Assembly: GCF_014205845.1 (NCBI RefSeq)
Contig: NZ_JACHCR010000035.1
Span: forward strand, 1-46,846
Reading direction: 5' to 3'
From: Mucilaginibacter cryoferens
GTDB taxonomy: Bacteria > Bacteroidota > Bacteroidia > Sphingobacteriales > Sphingobacteriaceae
Length of the DNA: 46,846 nucleotides
Positions 8,314-16,519 of this stretch are shown here, piece after piece (the stretch's first letter is position 1; each line of letters begins with the position of its first letter). The notes beneath the pieces are model-generated. The model saw only the letters and a program-made list of their open reading frames with translations. It ran no database searches and was not told the DNA's origin. Made by a program: the position numbers and the translations under genes.

Positions 8314-9270
8314 CTACGCTGTTACTATATGTTCTTTAGCCGCCAGGTAACGCTCTGCATCAATAGCCGCCATGCAGCCACTTCCTGCCGCTGTTACCGC
8401 TTGCCTGTAAATATGATCCTGGGCATCGCCACAGCAAAATACGCCCTCAATATTTGTTGTTGTTGATCCGGGCGCGGTCTTAATATATCCTGTATCGTCC
8501 ATATGTATGATACCTCTGAAGATATCGGTATTGGGTTTATGGCCAATAGCAACAAAAAAGCCGGTAATGTTTAGCGTTTGCTCATCCCCGCTTTCATTAT
8601 TAATAACAGTAACACCGGTAACGCTTTGTCCGTCACCAACAATCTCTTTTGTCTCTGTATTATAAAGCAACTCGATGTTCGGTGTATTTAACACGCGCTG
8701 CACCATCGCCTTTGATGCACGAAATTCATCCCTGCGAACAATCATGTATACTTTGCGGCAAAGTTTAGCCAGGTACGTTGCTTCTTCGGCAGCGGTATCG
8801 CCCGCGCCCACAATGGCAACATCCTGCCCTTTAAAAAAGAATCCATCGCAAACTGCGCAGGCCGATACGCCAAAACCACTGTATTTTTGTTCAGATGCCA
8901 ATCCCAGCCATTTGGCTGAAGCCCCTGTTGAAATGATAACCGTATCTGCCAGTACGGTTTTAATACCATCTATAATTACCTTATGGGGGAGGCTTGAAAA
9001 ATTTACCTCGCTGACATATCCATAACGGATATCAGTACCCAGGCGTTCTGCTTGTTTCCTGAAGTTTTCCATCATTTCGGGGCCGGTAATTCCCATTGGA
9101 TAACCTGGATAGTTTTCGACATCAGTGGTTTGGGTTAACTGCCCGCCAGGAACCATGCCTGTATACATTACTGGTTTAAGGTCGGCACGTGAGGCGTAAA
9201 TCGCGGCTGTATAGCCTGCCGGGCCTGAGCCTATGATAAGACATTTGATATGCTCTGTTTCCTGCTCCAT
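8314..9270 (-). CDS. trxB: thioredoxin-disulfide reductase
   Basis: A 318-aa FAD/NADPH flavoprotein that reduces thioredoxin in the cytoplasm. FAD site IIGSGPAGYTAAIYAS, redox pair SACAVCDG (CxxC), NADPH fold GAGDTAAEEATYLAK, and the C-terminal FAD motif VFCCGDAQD. Length and domain order are normal for low-molecular-weight TrxB. It lies 13 bp downstream of the DsbD-like gene, so the electron source and the membrane transporter for reducing power are encoded together. Confidence 0.96.
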   Translation of the reverse strand: MEQETEHIKCLIIGSGPAGYTAAIYASRADLKPVMYTGMVPGGQLTQTTDVENYPGYPMGITGPEMMENFRKQAERLGTDIRYGYVSEVNFSSLPHKVIIDGIKTVLADTVIISTGASAKWLGLASEQKYSGFGVSACAVCDGFFFKGQDVAIVGAGDTAAEEATYLAKLCRKVYMIVRRDEFRASKAMVQRVLNTPNIELLYNTETKEIVGDGQSVTGVTVINNESGDEQTLNITGFFVAIGHKPNTDIFRGIIHMDDTGYIKTAPGSTTTNIEGVFCCGDAQDHIYRQAVTAAGSGCMAAIDAERYLAAKEHIVTA

Positions 9271-9283
9271 AATATTTATTTGA

Positions 9284-10978
9284 TTACTTAAACTGTGAAA
9301 TTCCGCTGTTTAAAAATTTGATGTAATTGTCTGCATCATAATCCGCTCCCTGCGGGGTTACCACCACATCGCCGCTGCTGTTTACAATTACATAAAACGG
9401 TTGCGAATTGGTATTGAATTTTGATGCCTGGAAATCGCTCCATTTGCCGCCCAGCGTAGTTATTTTTTTGCCGCTGTAGGTTGACGTGAACTGATCTGCT
9501 TTGTCAAGCTCTGTTTTATCATCCACATAAAGTTCGGCCATGATAAATTTAGTCCTTAACAACTTAAGCACTTCGGGATTTGTCCAGATAGTACTTTCCA
9601 TTTTGCGACAGTTAACACAATTCCAGCCGGTGAAATCAATTAAAACAGGCTTCCCCTGGGCTTTTGATTCCTGCAGTGCCTGGTCATAATCGTAAAATGC
9701 CTGCAATCCCAGCTTGCTGCTTGGGGCCCGCTTAAAAACATCTTCGTATTTTTTTACTCCTTTAAAATTACTGGTGGCTGGGGTGCTGCCTGTATTACCG
9801 CTATTCAACTGCGCTGAGGTATAAAGATCAAAATCCTGGGTTGATGATGGCGGCAGAAACGCGCTGATTGATTTTAACGGCGCGCCCCACATGCCCGGTA
9901 TCATATAAACCACAAAGGATAATACAATGATGGCTAAAAAGGTACGCGGTACCGACACGTATGGCACATCACTATCATGGGAAAATTTGAGCTTGCCTAA
10001 CAGGTAAAAACCCATCACCGCAAATATCACTATCCAAAGTGCCAGGAATATTTCCCTGTCAAACCAGTTCCAATGATAGGCCAGGTCTACATTTGATAAA
10101 AACTTCAAGGCAAAAGCCAACTCCAGTAAACCTAAAACCACTTTTACACTATTTAACCAGCCTCCCGATTTAGGTAATGATTTCAATGCCGATGGGAATA
10201 ACGCGAACAGCGTAAAAGGTATAGCCAATGCCAGGGAGAAACCAAACATGCCTATTGCCGGGCCAAGGCGCTCGCCTTTTGACGCCGCTTCAACCAGCAA
10301 CGTGCCTATGATTGGCCCAGTACAGCTAAAGGAAACAACCACCAGCGTAGCCGCCATAAAAAACAAGCCGGTTAACCCGCCTTTGTCTGAGTTTTCGTCC
10401 AGTTTGTTGGCTAAAGAATTGGGCAAAGTAATTTCAAACGCGCCAAGGAAAGAAATGCCAAATACAATTAACAGTAAAAAGAAAAAGAGGTTGAATATAC
10501 CGTTTGTTGATAAGGCATTTAACGCGTCCGATCCGAAGATGAGCGTTATCACCAGCCCCAGCAAAACGTATATTACAATTATAGAAAGGCCGTACAGGGA
10601 TGCCTGCCCCGCCGCCTTTGCTTTGGTGCCGCCTTTCTTGGTAAAAAAACTAACCGTTAAGGGCAACATCGGGAAAATACAGGGCATCAGCAAAGCGGCA
10701 AAACCGCCAATAAAGCCTGCTATGAAAATTTGCCAAAGCGTTTTATGTTCTTTAGGTTTTGAGCTTGCTGCAGCTTTGATTAAAGCGGGCTGCTTTAGTT
10801 TTGCCTTAGCCGCGGCGATACTATCTGCCGCGGTTGGTATAGGCGTAAAATCAAGGCCGCTGGTTGATACCGTATCCTGTTTTGATTTGGCCTGTGCTGC
10901 TTGCCCGTTTTTAGCGGTAAGCAAAAAAGCCAACAAGATAGTAGTTACCAGGAATAGTTTGGATTTAAGTAGTTTCAT
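9284..10978 (-). CDS. DsbD-type thiol-disulfide transporter with C-terminal thioredoxin domain
   Basis: A 564-aa inner-membrane protein that carries reducing equivalents from cytoplasmic thioredoxin to the envelope. It has a signal/first helix (about 6-25), a low-complexity Ala/Lys linker, then eight or so membrane helices with the redox cysteines in LLMPCIFPMLPL and SFSCTGPIIGTL. The C-terminal thioredoxin domain carries GWNCVNCRKME. The usual DsbD N-terminal alpha domain is not fused but is encoded by the gene just upstream (10990-11433). It is transcribed together with trxB. Confidence 0.92.
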   Translation of the reverse strand: MKLLKSKLFLVTTILLAFLLTAKNGQAAQAKSKQDTVSTSGLDFTPIPTAADSIAAAKAKLKQPALIKAAASSKPKEHKTLWQIFIAGFIGGFAALLMPCIFPMLPLTVSFFTKKGGTKAKAAGQASLYGLSIIVIYVLLGLVITLIFGSDALNALSTNGIFNLFFFLLLIVFGISFLGAFEITLPNSLANKLDENSDKGGLTGLFFMAATLVVVSFSCTGPIIGTLLVEAASKGERLGPAIGMFGFSLALAIPFTLFALFPSALKSLPKSGGWLNSVKVVLGLLELAFALKFLSNVDLAYHWNWFDREIFLALWIVIFAVMGFYLLGKLKFSHDSDVPYVSVPRTFLAIIVLSFVVYMIPGMWGAPLKSISAFLPPSSTQDFDLYTSAQLNSGNTGSTPATSNFKGVKKYEDVFKRAPSSKLGLQAFYDYDQALQESKAQGKPVLIDFTGWNCVNCRKMESTIWTNPEVLKLLRTKFIMAELYVDDKTELDKADQFTSTYSGKKITTLGGKWSDFQASKFNTNSQPFYVIVNSSGDVVVTPQGADYDADNYIKFLNSGISQFK

Positions 10979-10989
10979 GGCTTGTTAGC

Positions 10990-11433
10990 TTATTTAACAT
11001 CGATACTAAAATCCACATCCGAAGGTGGCAGGCATTTATGATCATTGCAGGTCATATATTCCAGGCTGCCTTTAACGGTTGCTTTGCCCGATCTTAATTT
11101 GATCTTTTGCTGAAAAATTACCGACTTTTCAAAATAGCTCACATCCATGCTAAACGACTTTTCGAAATGCGTTACCGGCGTTGGCTCGGTTGTTCTACCT
11201 GTCAGGGTGTAAAGCTTCGATTTGGTGAACGTAAAGCTGGTTTTTACCGGGCCGCCATCTTTAATGTTTTGCGAATAAATATGCCAGCCTTCATCTATCG
11301 TTGCTTTAATAAATACAACGGCTTCTTTAGCGCTTTTTTTTTTCGCTGCATATGACCATTTTACCGGTGTTTCAATTTGGGCAGATAGCTTTTGAAAAGA
11401 CAAAAGCATGGCCATAACAAAGATGTACTTCAT
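10990..11433 (-). CDS. stand-alone DsbD N-terminal (alpha) domain protein
   Basis: A 147-aa exported protein: signal peptide of 18 residues (to KLSA), then one immunoglobulin-like DsbD-alpha domain with DEGWHIYSQN and the C-terminal EYMTCNDHKCLPP, whose two cysteines form the exchangeable disulfide. In the classical enzyme this domain is the N-terminus of DsbD; here it is a separate periplasmic shuttle encoded 11 bp upstream of the transmembrane part. It should hand electrons to envelope clients, plausibly the thioredoxin or DUF4266 tails of this operon. Confidence 0.9.
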   Translation of the reverse strand: MKYIFVMAMLLSFQKLSAQIETPVKWSYAAKKKSAKEAVVFIKATIDEGWHIYSQNIKDGGPVKTSFTFTKSKLYTLTGRTTEPTPVTHFEKSFSMDVSYFEKSVIFQQKIKLRSGKATVKGSLEYMTCNDHKCLPPSDVDFSIDVK

Positions 11434-11479
11434 TTTAATTGTATTGGGAATATGTGTTATTTATTTTTAGATCAAATAC

Positions 11480-12688
11480 TTACTTGAATTTTAAGGCAAG
11501 TGTTACGACATCGCTATTTAAACCGGTCGACCGCATATAGTGACCATACCTAAGCTCAAGCGTATTCAGATGCTGCCATCCGAGCACACCGTTTGGTGGC
11601 GATAATCTGAAATTTGCACCAACAAAATTGCTATGCAACGTAGATAGGTCATAATCGCTGGTATAGTAGGTATCCGTTGGGTTATGCTGTCCGTAAGGGG
11701 CAAAATACCGCGTGCCTTGTTGGCTGTTATACCTGTAAAAAGGGCTTACAGACACAAAGGAGGTTAACTTAACCGGTAACTCAATTTCGGCCGTATGCGC
11801 TCTTATACCCCAGTTATCCATATAGTACCGGTAAAATGTGCGGATAATAAAATGATCATCCAGGAAGTAATTGAAACGAACAGCTATAGGCAGTTTATAC
11901 CGCTGGCCGGGCAGGTTTTCTACTCTTTCACTACCATCGGTAAAATAGTCACGCTGGTATTTAGTAGCCAATAGGCCGTGTTGGTATGATGGTTCAACTA
12001 TCAGCAGCGCTTGCAAACGGGGCGTTATTACCTGCGATAATGAGAATGATGTACTAAATGAGTTTCGCGGACTGTGCGGAACCGATCCACGGCCATCCCG
12101 GTCTGAACCGGAACCATAGCCGGGTGGCCTTAGCTCAACCGGTAATATCACTTTCCAACTATCCAGAAATGCTTGTGCTTTAAAATCAAACTGGGTATTT
12201 TTATCTTTGGAAACGCTGGTAAAATTAAATCCCAGACCTTTTGACTGGTAATCAAACTCATGCGAATAAGAGCCGGTAAACCCGTAAGCTGTTCCGGTTT
12301 TTTCGTTTGAGTGTGTCCAATTCAAAGAAGGATAAACACGGGTATCCTGCCTTGAAGCAGAAGACACGCTGTAAGGGTCTATTTTATCTGATGAAGCAGA
12401 TGTATAATGATCCACACCCAACTCAAACAAAAATGTATTTTTATTGCCTGCCTTTGTAAGTTTTGACATTTGCAGATCGAGCGTATTTGCAAAATCGGTT
12501 AAGTTTTCTGTGCCGATACCGCCGGTTACTGCCGAGTTATTGCCGTTTTGGTGATAATAAGCCGAAACAAAATTAATTTCGTCAACCTTAAGTTTACGCG
12601 CCTGGTAACCTGTAGTATCTTTGGTTTGCGCATGCGATGACAGTATGCCCATGTATAAGGCTAGTACTCCTAAATATATTTTTCTCAT
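11480..12688 (-). CDS. DUF3570 family outer-membrane barrel, copy 2
   Basis: A 402-aa paralogue of the protein at 5670-6980. Signal peptide MRKIYLGVLALYMGILSSHA, the same N-terminal block (RKLKVDEINFVSAYYHQNGN, then NSAVTGGIGTENLTDF), beta-strand repeats (YRYYMDNWG, SPFYRYNSQQ) and the family C-terminus LELRYGHY with VTLALKFK. It directly follows its own DUF4266 partner (14 bp gap). Keeping two complete DUF4266-DUF3570 pairs in one operon argues that the two proteins act as a unit and that the pairs serve different clients. Confidence 0.85.
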   Translation of the reverse strand: MRKIYLGVLALYMGILSSHAQTKDTTGYQARKLKVDEINFVSAYYHQNGNNSAVTGGIGTENLTDFANTLDLQMSKLTKAGNKNTFLFELGVDHYTSASSDKIDPYSVSSASRQDTRVYPSLNWTHSNEKTGTAYGFTGSYSHEFDYQSKGLGFNFTSVSKDKNTQFDFKAQAFLDSWKVILPVELRPPGYGSGSDRDGRGSVPHSPRNSFSTSFSLSQVITPRLQALLIVEPSYQHGLLATKYQRDYFTDGSERVENLPGQRYKLPIAVRFNYFLDDHFIIRTFYRYYMDNWGIRAHTAEIELPVKLTSFVSVSPFYRYNSQQGTRYFAPYGQHNPTDTYYTSDYDLSTLHSNFVGANFRLSPPNGVLGWQHLNTLELRYGHYMRSTGLNSDVVTLALKFK

Positions 12689-12702
12689 TTATTTGCTTAT
12701 TG

Positions 12703-12933
12703 TTAATTACAGCCGCAACCGCCGCCACTTTTACCACCATTAGCACCAGAACCGCCTTCCCTGTATAATTGGAAACTTTGTTCAAATTTTTGGGATTTTC
12801 GGGCCGAAAGTTCCATTTCGGAATCATTTAACCTGTTTTTTTGGTACTGCTTAACAGACATACACGATTGCATAGTGCCGCACAAGCAGAGGCCCACCAT
12901 CGCTACTCCAACTATTTTGAGAGACTTTTTCAT
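12703..12933 (-). CDS. DUF4266 small lipoprotein with GGGCGCN tail, copy 2
   Basis: A 76-aa lipoprotein with signal MKKSLKIVGVAMVGLCLCGT and lipidated Cys24 (MQSC). It shares with copy 1 the blocks YQKNRLNDSEMELSARK and YREGGSGANGGKSGGGCGCN. The spacing between the lipidated cysteine and the CGC tail is the same in both. The segment SGAN-GGK resembles the SGAT flavinylation motif of NqrC/RnfG but has Asn where the FMN-bearing Thr would be. It sits between the thioredoxin and DUF3570 genes. Function unknown. Confidence 0.88.
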   Translation of the reverse strand: MKKSLKIVGVAMVGLCLCGTMQSCMSVKQYQKNRLNDSEMELSARKSQKFEQSFQLYREGGSGANGGKSGGGCGCN

Positions 12934-12972
12934 ATCAGGGAATTTTAATTTAAATAAGGGAATTTGAAATGT

Positions 12973-13410
12973 TTAATTGGCGACAGGAGTAGTTCCTGCA
13001 ATCTGCGCTACAAATTGATCGGGCGATTCGTTAGGGAAGCCATCCCAATCTTTTAACACTTTTCCGTGTTCATCCACCAGTATGGTGTAAGGGAATTTAC
13101 CATCCGGGTTGTATTTATCGGCAAGTGCTTCGTTAAGTTTGGTTTGCTCTTTACTTAATTGGTTTTTTTTCTGACGTGGAAAGTCTGCGCGTACCAATAC
13201 TAAGTGGTCCGAAGCATAATTTATAAATGCTTCGTTTTCCAATATCTCTTTTCTTTCCCTTATACAAGGGCCGCACCAGTCTGAACCTGAAAAGTTAATC
13301 AGGATAAGTTTGTGCGTTTTTGATGCTTCGGTGGTAGCCTGGTTAAAATCGCCCAACCAGGTAACATTGGCAAATAAGCCTGCGATTAAGGATATAAATA
13401 ATAATTTCAT
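12973..13410 (-). CDS. periplasmic thioredoxin-family protein
   Basis: A 145-aa exported thioredoxin-like protein: signal peptide of about 14-18 residues, then the active site FSGSDWCGPCIRERKEI (WCGPC) and the cis-Pro segment DGKFPYTILVDEHGK. It resembles the thioredoxin_7/DUF255-like proteins that work with DsbD. It lies 6 bp after the Rieske gene and 39 bp before DUF4266. The likely job is to keep the cysteines of envelope proteins, such as the DUF4266 CGC tail, reduced. Confidence 0.88.
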   Translation of the reverse strand: MKLLFISLIAGLFANVTWLGDFNQATTEASKTHKLILINFSGSDWCGPCIRERKEILENEAFINYASDHLVLVRADFPRQKKNQLSKEQTKLNEALADKYNPDGKFPYTILVDEHGKVLKDWDGFPNESPDQFVAQIAGTTPVAN

Positions 13411-13416
13411 GTGTTT

Positions 13417-13851
13417 TTAATTTATGCGTAAACTCTTAATGATGTGCCGGGTTAAGGTAGTTTTATACGTGGTCAGGTTGTTCCGTGCAGGCGAATTCAG
13501 CACCGTTCCTGTTTCAGTAAACGCGGATCCGTGGTTATTGCAATAGAAGTGACTGGCTGATGCCTGGTAAACCAAAGGGTAATTTTGATGGGTACAGGAT
13601 AATTGAACGGCGATATAAGCACCCGCCGAAGTTTTTGCCACCAATACACCGTTTGATGATAGGTAGCCACCATTCTTAAGTAAGGCCGAATTTGCCGAGG
13701 CTGTTAAATCAAGCGTGAAATCAATTCCGGTCGGGCCGGTGGTCGATGGGCTGGATCCGCTGCCGGAATTTTTTGCACAACCCAAGCAGCTGATGACTAC
13801 AGCACTCGCTGCGCTCATTCCCATAACTGATAAAAATTCTTTCCTATCCAT
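13417..13851 (-). CDS. Rieske [2Fe-2S] protein, membrane-anchored
   Basis: A 144-aa protein with a Tat/lipoprotein-like N-terminus (MDRKEFLSVMGMSAASAVV, then a Cys pair at SCLGC) and the two cluster-binding boxes LSCTHQNYPL and YCNNHGSAF, which supply the Cys-His and Cys-His ligands. The second box is CxxHGS, as in arsenite-oxidase/QcrA-like small Rieske proteins. The ATG at 13851 is chosen because translation from it begins with the export signal; an upstream alternative adds 15 residues without one. It is the first gene of the redox operon, suggesting an electron carrier that feeds the envelope pathway. Confidence 0.85.
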   Translation of the reverse strand: MDRKEFLSVMGMSAASAVVISCLGCAKNSGSGSSPSTTGPTGIDFTLDLTASANSALLKNGGYLSSNGVLVAKTSAGAYIAVQLSCTHQNYPLVYQASASHFYCNNHGSAFTETGTVLNSPARNNLTTYKTTLTRHIIKSLRIN

Positions 13852-13928
13852 GATGTTGTATTTTGATTGCTTTTGTAATAACAATATTACAGGCACAATC
13901 TGTAGTTAAAATGAAACTAAATACTTTT

Positions 13929-13954
13929 AACAGTTTTTAACAACTCTAACTGTT
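13929..13954. promoter_or_regulatory. inverted repeat upstream of the redox operon
   Basis: AACAGTT (13929-13935) and AACTGTT (13948-13954) form a 7-bp inverted repeat with a 12-bp spacer, about 80-100 bp upstream of the Rieske start. The position suits an operator for the long minus-strand operon, but the arms are short and the assignment is tentative. Confidence 0.25.
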
Positions 13955-14605
13955 TGAGCTTGAATCAAACCGACGTATTATCTATTCTGCTTGATAAAGT
14001 GTTGCTCTAAAGTACAGCTCAAAGCTGAAGCAAGTTTGAAGTTGAATTGGAAGTTAAAATCATGACTATAGGAAGACTTATAATTGATTGCCGGCGATCA
14101 ACAATTGCCTTCGACTATTCTATCCCGACATAAGTAACTACCTACAATACCCATAACTTCAGCATTGCTCCAATTTTGAAATTTACTTTTGTTTAGGTTA
14201 ATTAATAATCCTTATAGGAAATGTCAATAATACCCTTAAAACTAATTATCCCAATGCAAAAAAACGCATGTCTTTATGGTACACGCTGCGCCTTGTTTTA
14301 ATATTGTTGCCGCAAGTCAGGGTATATTGCTTGCCCGCGAGCACAGCGTACATGTTTATTCTTGCATGCACCTTCTCCTCTGGGGTGAAACGGCCCTTAA
14401 CGAGTAGATCGGGCAACAATTAGCACCTTCCCTGTAGAAGACGATGAGATGGATCAATATAACAGTTAAGCTTTTTAACGCGGCTCCCGTGGAAGTAACA
14501 ACAAAATCAACGAGTATCTCATTACCTGATCATTCCCGCCGATACCGGAACGATAACTGTCCACTTCAATAACATCGGGTGAAAATCCGCTTAACCAACT
14601 CATAA
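13955..14605. other. gene-free region of about 650 bp
   Basis: No convincing coding frame on either strand. The region holds the upstream flank of the redox operon on the left and the leader of the polyketide synthase gene on the right. Short frames here lack family similarity that I recognise. A possible TGA-N6-TCA site occurs at 14445-14456 but does not fit the stress-island motif. Confidence 0.6.
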
Positions 14606-15664
14606 ATGCCGTATATCGCAGCAGTGTCCAAAATAGACTTTGCAGATCAAATTGATCAGCAACTAGTAAAAGAACAGGCAAGGGCCATGTTTTCCGTAGA
14701 CTTTCCGCAGGTTGACCGCCTGATCCAGGCCTTTGACAATACCGGCATTGTTACGCGTAACTTCGTTAAACCATTAAGTTACTATGGGGAAACAACTACT
14801 TTTGAAGAGCGGAATGACGAGTATATCAAATGGTCTTTGTATTACGCCGCCAGGGCGGTTACTGAGGTCATTGATCAGTCAGCGATCAACAAGGCCGATA
14901 TAACCGACATTTTATTTATATCTACCACTGGTTTAGCCACCCCGAGCCTGGATGCGCAGCTCATCAATGAGTTGAGGTTAAATCCTCATATCAACCGTAC
15001 ACCTATATGGGGCCTGGGATGCGCAGGAGGAGTTTCCGGGATGGCTAAGGCCAACGTCATCGCCAAAGCTAATCCCGACGCGGTAGTTTTACTGTTGGCT
15101 GTCGAAATGTGTTCCTTAACCCTGATTAAAAACGATTACAGTAAAAGTAATTTTATCGGCTCCAGTTTATTTTCAGATGGCGTAGCTGCATGTATTATTA
15201 AGGGAGACAGTCACGTACAACCCGGACGACAAATAAATATCCAAGGCTCCGGCAGTAAATTATATTATGATTCCCTGGAGGTCATGGGGTGGCAGTTTCA
15301 GGACAAAGGATTTAAAGTCGTGTTTTCAAAAGATATACCCACATTTATACATGAGCATATCCGGCTGGATATCGAAGTATTTTTGCAAAAACACCAATTG
15401 GACATCGCCGATATCAGGAATTTTATATTTCACCCGGGAGGTAAAAAAGTTCTCGACGCGTATGTTGATGCGCTGCCTGTTGAAGGCGACTTTTTAAAGA
15501 ATACAGGGGAGATTATCAATAACTATGGAAATATGTCCAGCGTAACGGTATTGTACGTTTTAGAGAAATTTATGGCTGAGGGTTTTGAAGATGGTTATGG
15601 TTTAATGCTGGCAATGGGCCCCGGATTTTCCAGCGAGATGGTGCTCTTAAATATTAAAAATTAA
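14606..15664 (+). CDS. type III polyketide synthase (chalcone synthase-like, alkylpyrone/alkylresorcinol type)
   Basis: A 352-aa thiolase-fold ketosynthase. The catalytic triad of the family is present: Cys139 in IWGLGCAGGVSG, His276 in FIFHPGGKK and Asn309 in NNYGNMSS. These enzymes extend fatty acyl-CoA starters with malonyl-CoA to give alkylpyrones or alkylresorcinols. The next gene, 3 bp downstream, is an ICMT-like methyltransferase, as in the Bacillus bpsA-bpsB pair, which points to a methylated alkylpyrone. The start is the ATG at 14606; the upstream DNA is non-coding. Confidence 0.9.
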   Translation: MPYIAAVSKIDFADQIDQQLVKEQARAMFSVDFPQVDRLIQAFDNTGIVTRNFVKPLSYYGETTTFEERNDEYIKWSLYYAARAVTEVIDQSAINKADITDILFISTTGLATPSLDAQLINELRLNPHINRTPIWGLGCAGGVSGMAKANVIAKANPDAVVLLLAVEMCSLTLIKNDYSKSNFIGSSLFSDGVAACIIKGDSHVQPGRQINIQGSGSKLYYDSLEVMGWQFQDKGFKVVFSKDIPTFIHEHIRLDIEVFLQKHQLDIADIRNFIFHPGGKKVLDAYVDALPVEGDFLKNTGEIINNYGNMSSVTVLYVLEKFMAEGFEDGYGLMLAMGPGFSSEMVLLNIKN

Positions 15665-15667
15665 ATT

Positions 15668-16159
15668 ATGGTGTTTTCTTTGTTTATCACCTTTTTGATC
15701 GTGCAAAGGCTCTTCGAGTTATTGATAGCAGCCAGAAATGAAAGATGGCTGTTGACTCATGGCGCAGTGGAATTCGGAAAGGAACATTATCCGTTCATGG
15801 TCACCCTGCATACCCTGTTTATCATTAGTTTGCTTGTCGAATATGTCTACAGGTCTCCCGTAGCAGTCAATTATTATGGCATCGCATTTTTCCTGATACT
15901 CATCTTTCTAAAAGTATATGTGATCAGTACGCTTGGGAAATACTGGAATACGAAGATATACAGGATTCCCGCTTCAAAGCCCGTCTCGTCAGGTATTTAT
16001 AAGTATATTAAACATCCCAACTATGTCATTGTAATATTTGAAATAGCGGTCATACCGCTATCATTTCATTTATTTTTTACTGCTGTTTGTTTTACCATTT
16101 TAAACGCGATGATGCTGTACGTGAGAATAAAAAAGGAAAATGAGGCATTAGCTTTGTAA
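15668..16159 (+). CDS. isoprenylcysteine carboxyl methyltransferase (ICMT)-family protein
   Basis: A 163-aa membrane methyltransferase with four or five helices and the ICMT signature YKYIKHPNYVIVIFEIAVIP followed by the acidic RIKKENEAL end. Homologues next to type III PKS genes (BpsB/YpbQ type) methylate the pyrone hydroxyl. Four bases separate it from the synthase, so the pair forms an operon. The length is typical of BpsB-like proteins and shorter than eukaryotic ICMT. Confidence 0.87.
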   Translation: MVFSLFITFLIVQRLFELLIAARNERWLLTHGAVEFGKEHYPFMVTLHTLFIISLLVEYVYRSPVAVNYYGIAFFLILIFLKVYVISTLGKYWNTKIYRIPASKPVSSGIYKYIKHPNYVIVIFEIAVIPLSFHLFFTAVCFTILNAMMLYVRIKKENEALAL

Positions 16160-16298
16160 TAGCCCAAATAAACTATAACAAAAGGAGTTTATTTTATTTA
16201 ATTAACTGGGAATATGGTTAATACAGGGCAATACCGATTATCAAAGTCACGTTCAACCAGGCAGGAGTTACCATACATGACCATCAATCAACAGATTT

Positions 16299-16484
16299 TT
16301 GGAACATATATTAAATCTGTCAGAACATCAAGATGCGGAGAGCATCTGGCTGGGAGTAAGAAAGCTTGGTGTTGAATTAAGTATAAGCTCCATTAACAAC
16401 CGGCTAAGAAAACTTGTAGAAACTGACCTGGTTGGAAAAAAAGCGCTTGGTTACAATAAGTATGTTTATCATTCAACAAAATGA
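16299..16484 (+). CDS. Fur-like winged-helix mini-protein, possibly frameshifted
   Basis: Encodes a winged-helix segment: HQDAESIWLGVRKLGVELS, then SSINNRLRKLVETDLVGKK, then GYNKYVYHSTK, like the DNA-binding half of Fur-family proteins (hltAEeIy..l...g..isisTvYRtL..L.e.glv). The only start in this frame is a TTG at 16299. An ATG at 16277 in the neighbouring frame encodes MTINQQIF, which would join naturally to EHILNLSEHQD if one G near 16301 were removed. So this is either a TTG-started small regulator or a gene with a 1-bp shift. No metal-binding dimerisation domain follows. Confidence 0.45.
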   Translation: MEHILNLSEHQDAESIWLGVRKLGVELSISSINNRLRKLVETDLVGKKALGYNKYVYHSTK

Positions 16485-16519
16485 TGTGTCAAATTTTATT
16501 TTTTTCGGCAAGTAGGCAT

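Noticed and set aside
10248..10988. 246-aa plus-strand frame
   Set aside because: Lies wholly antisense to the DsbD-like gene; it is a shadow with no domain pattern.
14445..14456. TGAGATGGATCA as a further Crp/Fnr-type box before the polyketide synthase
   Set aside because: Only the TGA-N6-TCA core matches; the centre and flanks differ from the TGAyCTTnATCA sites, and one chance match per several kb is expected.
14475..14681. 68-aa minus-strand frame
   Set aside because: Overlaps the start of the polyketide synthase on the other strand and has no recognisable features.
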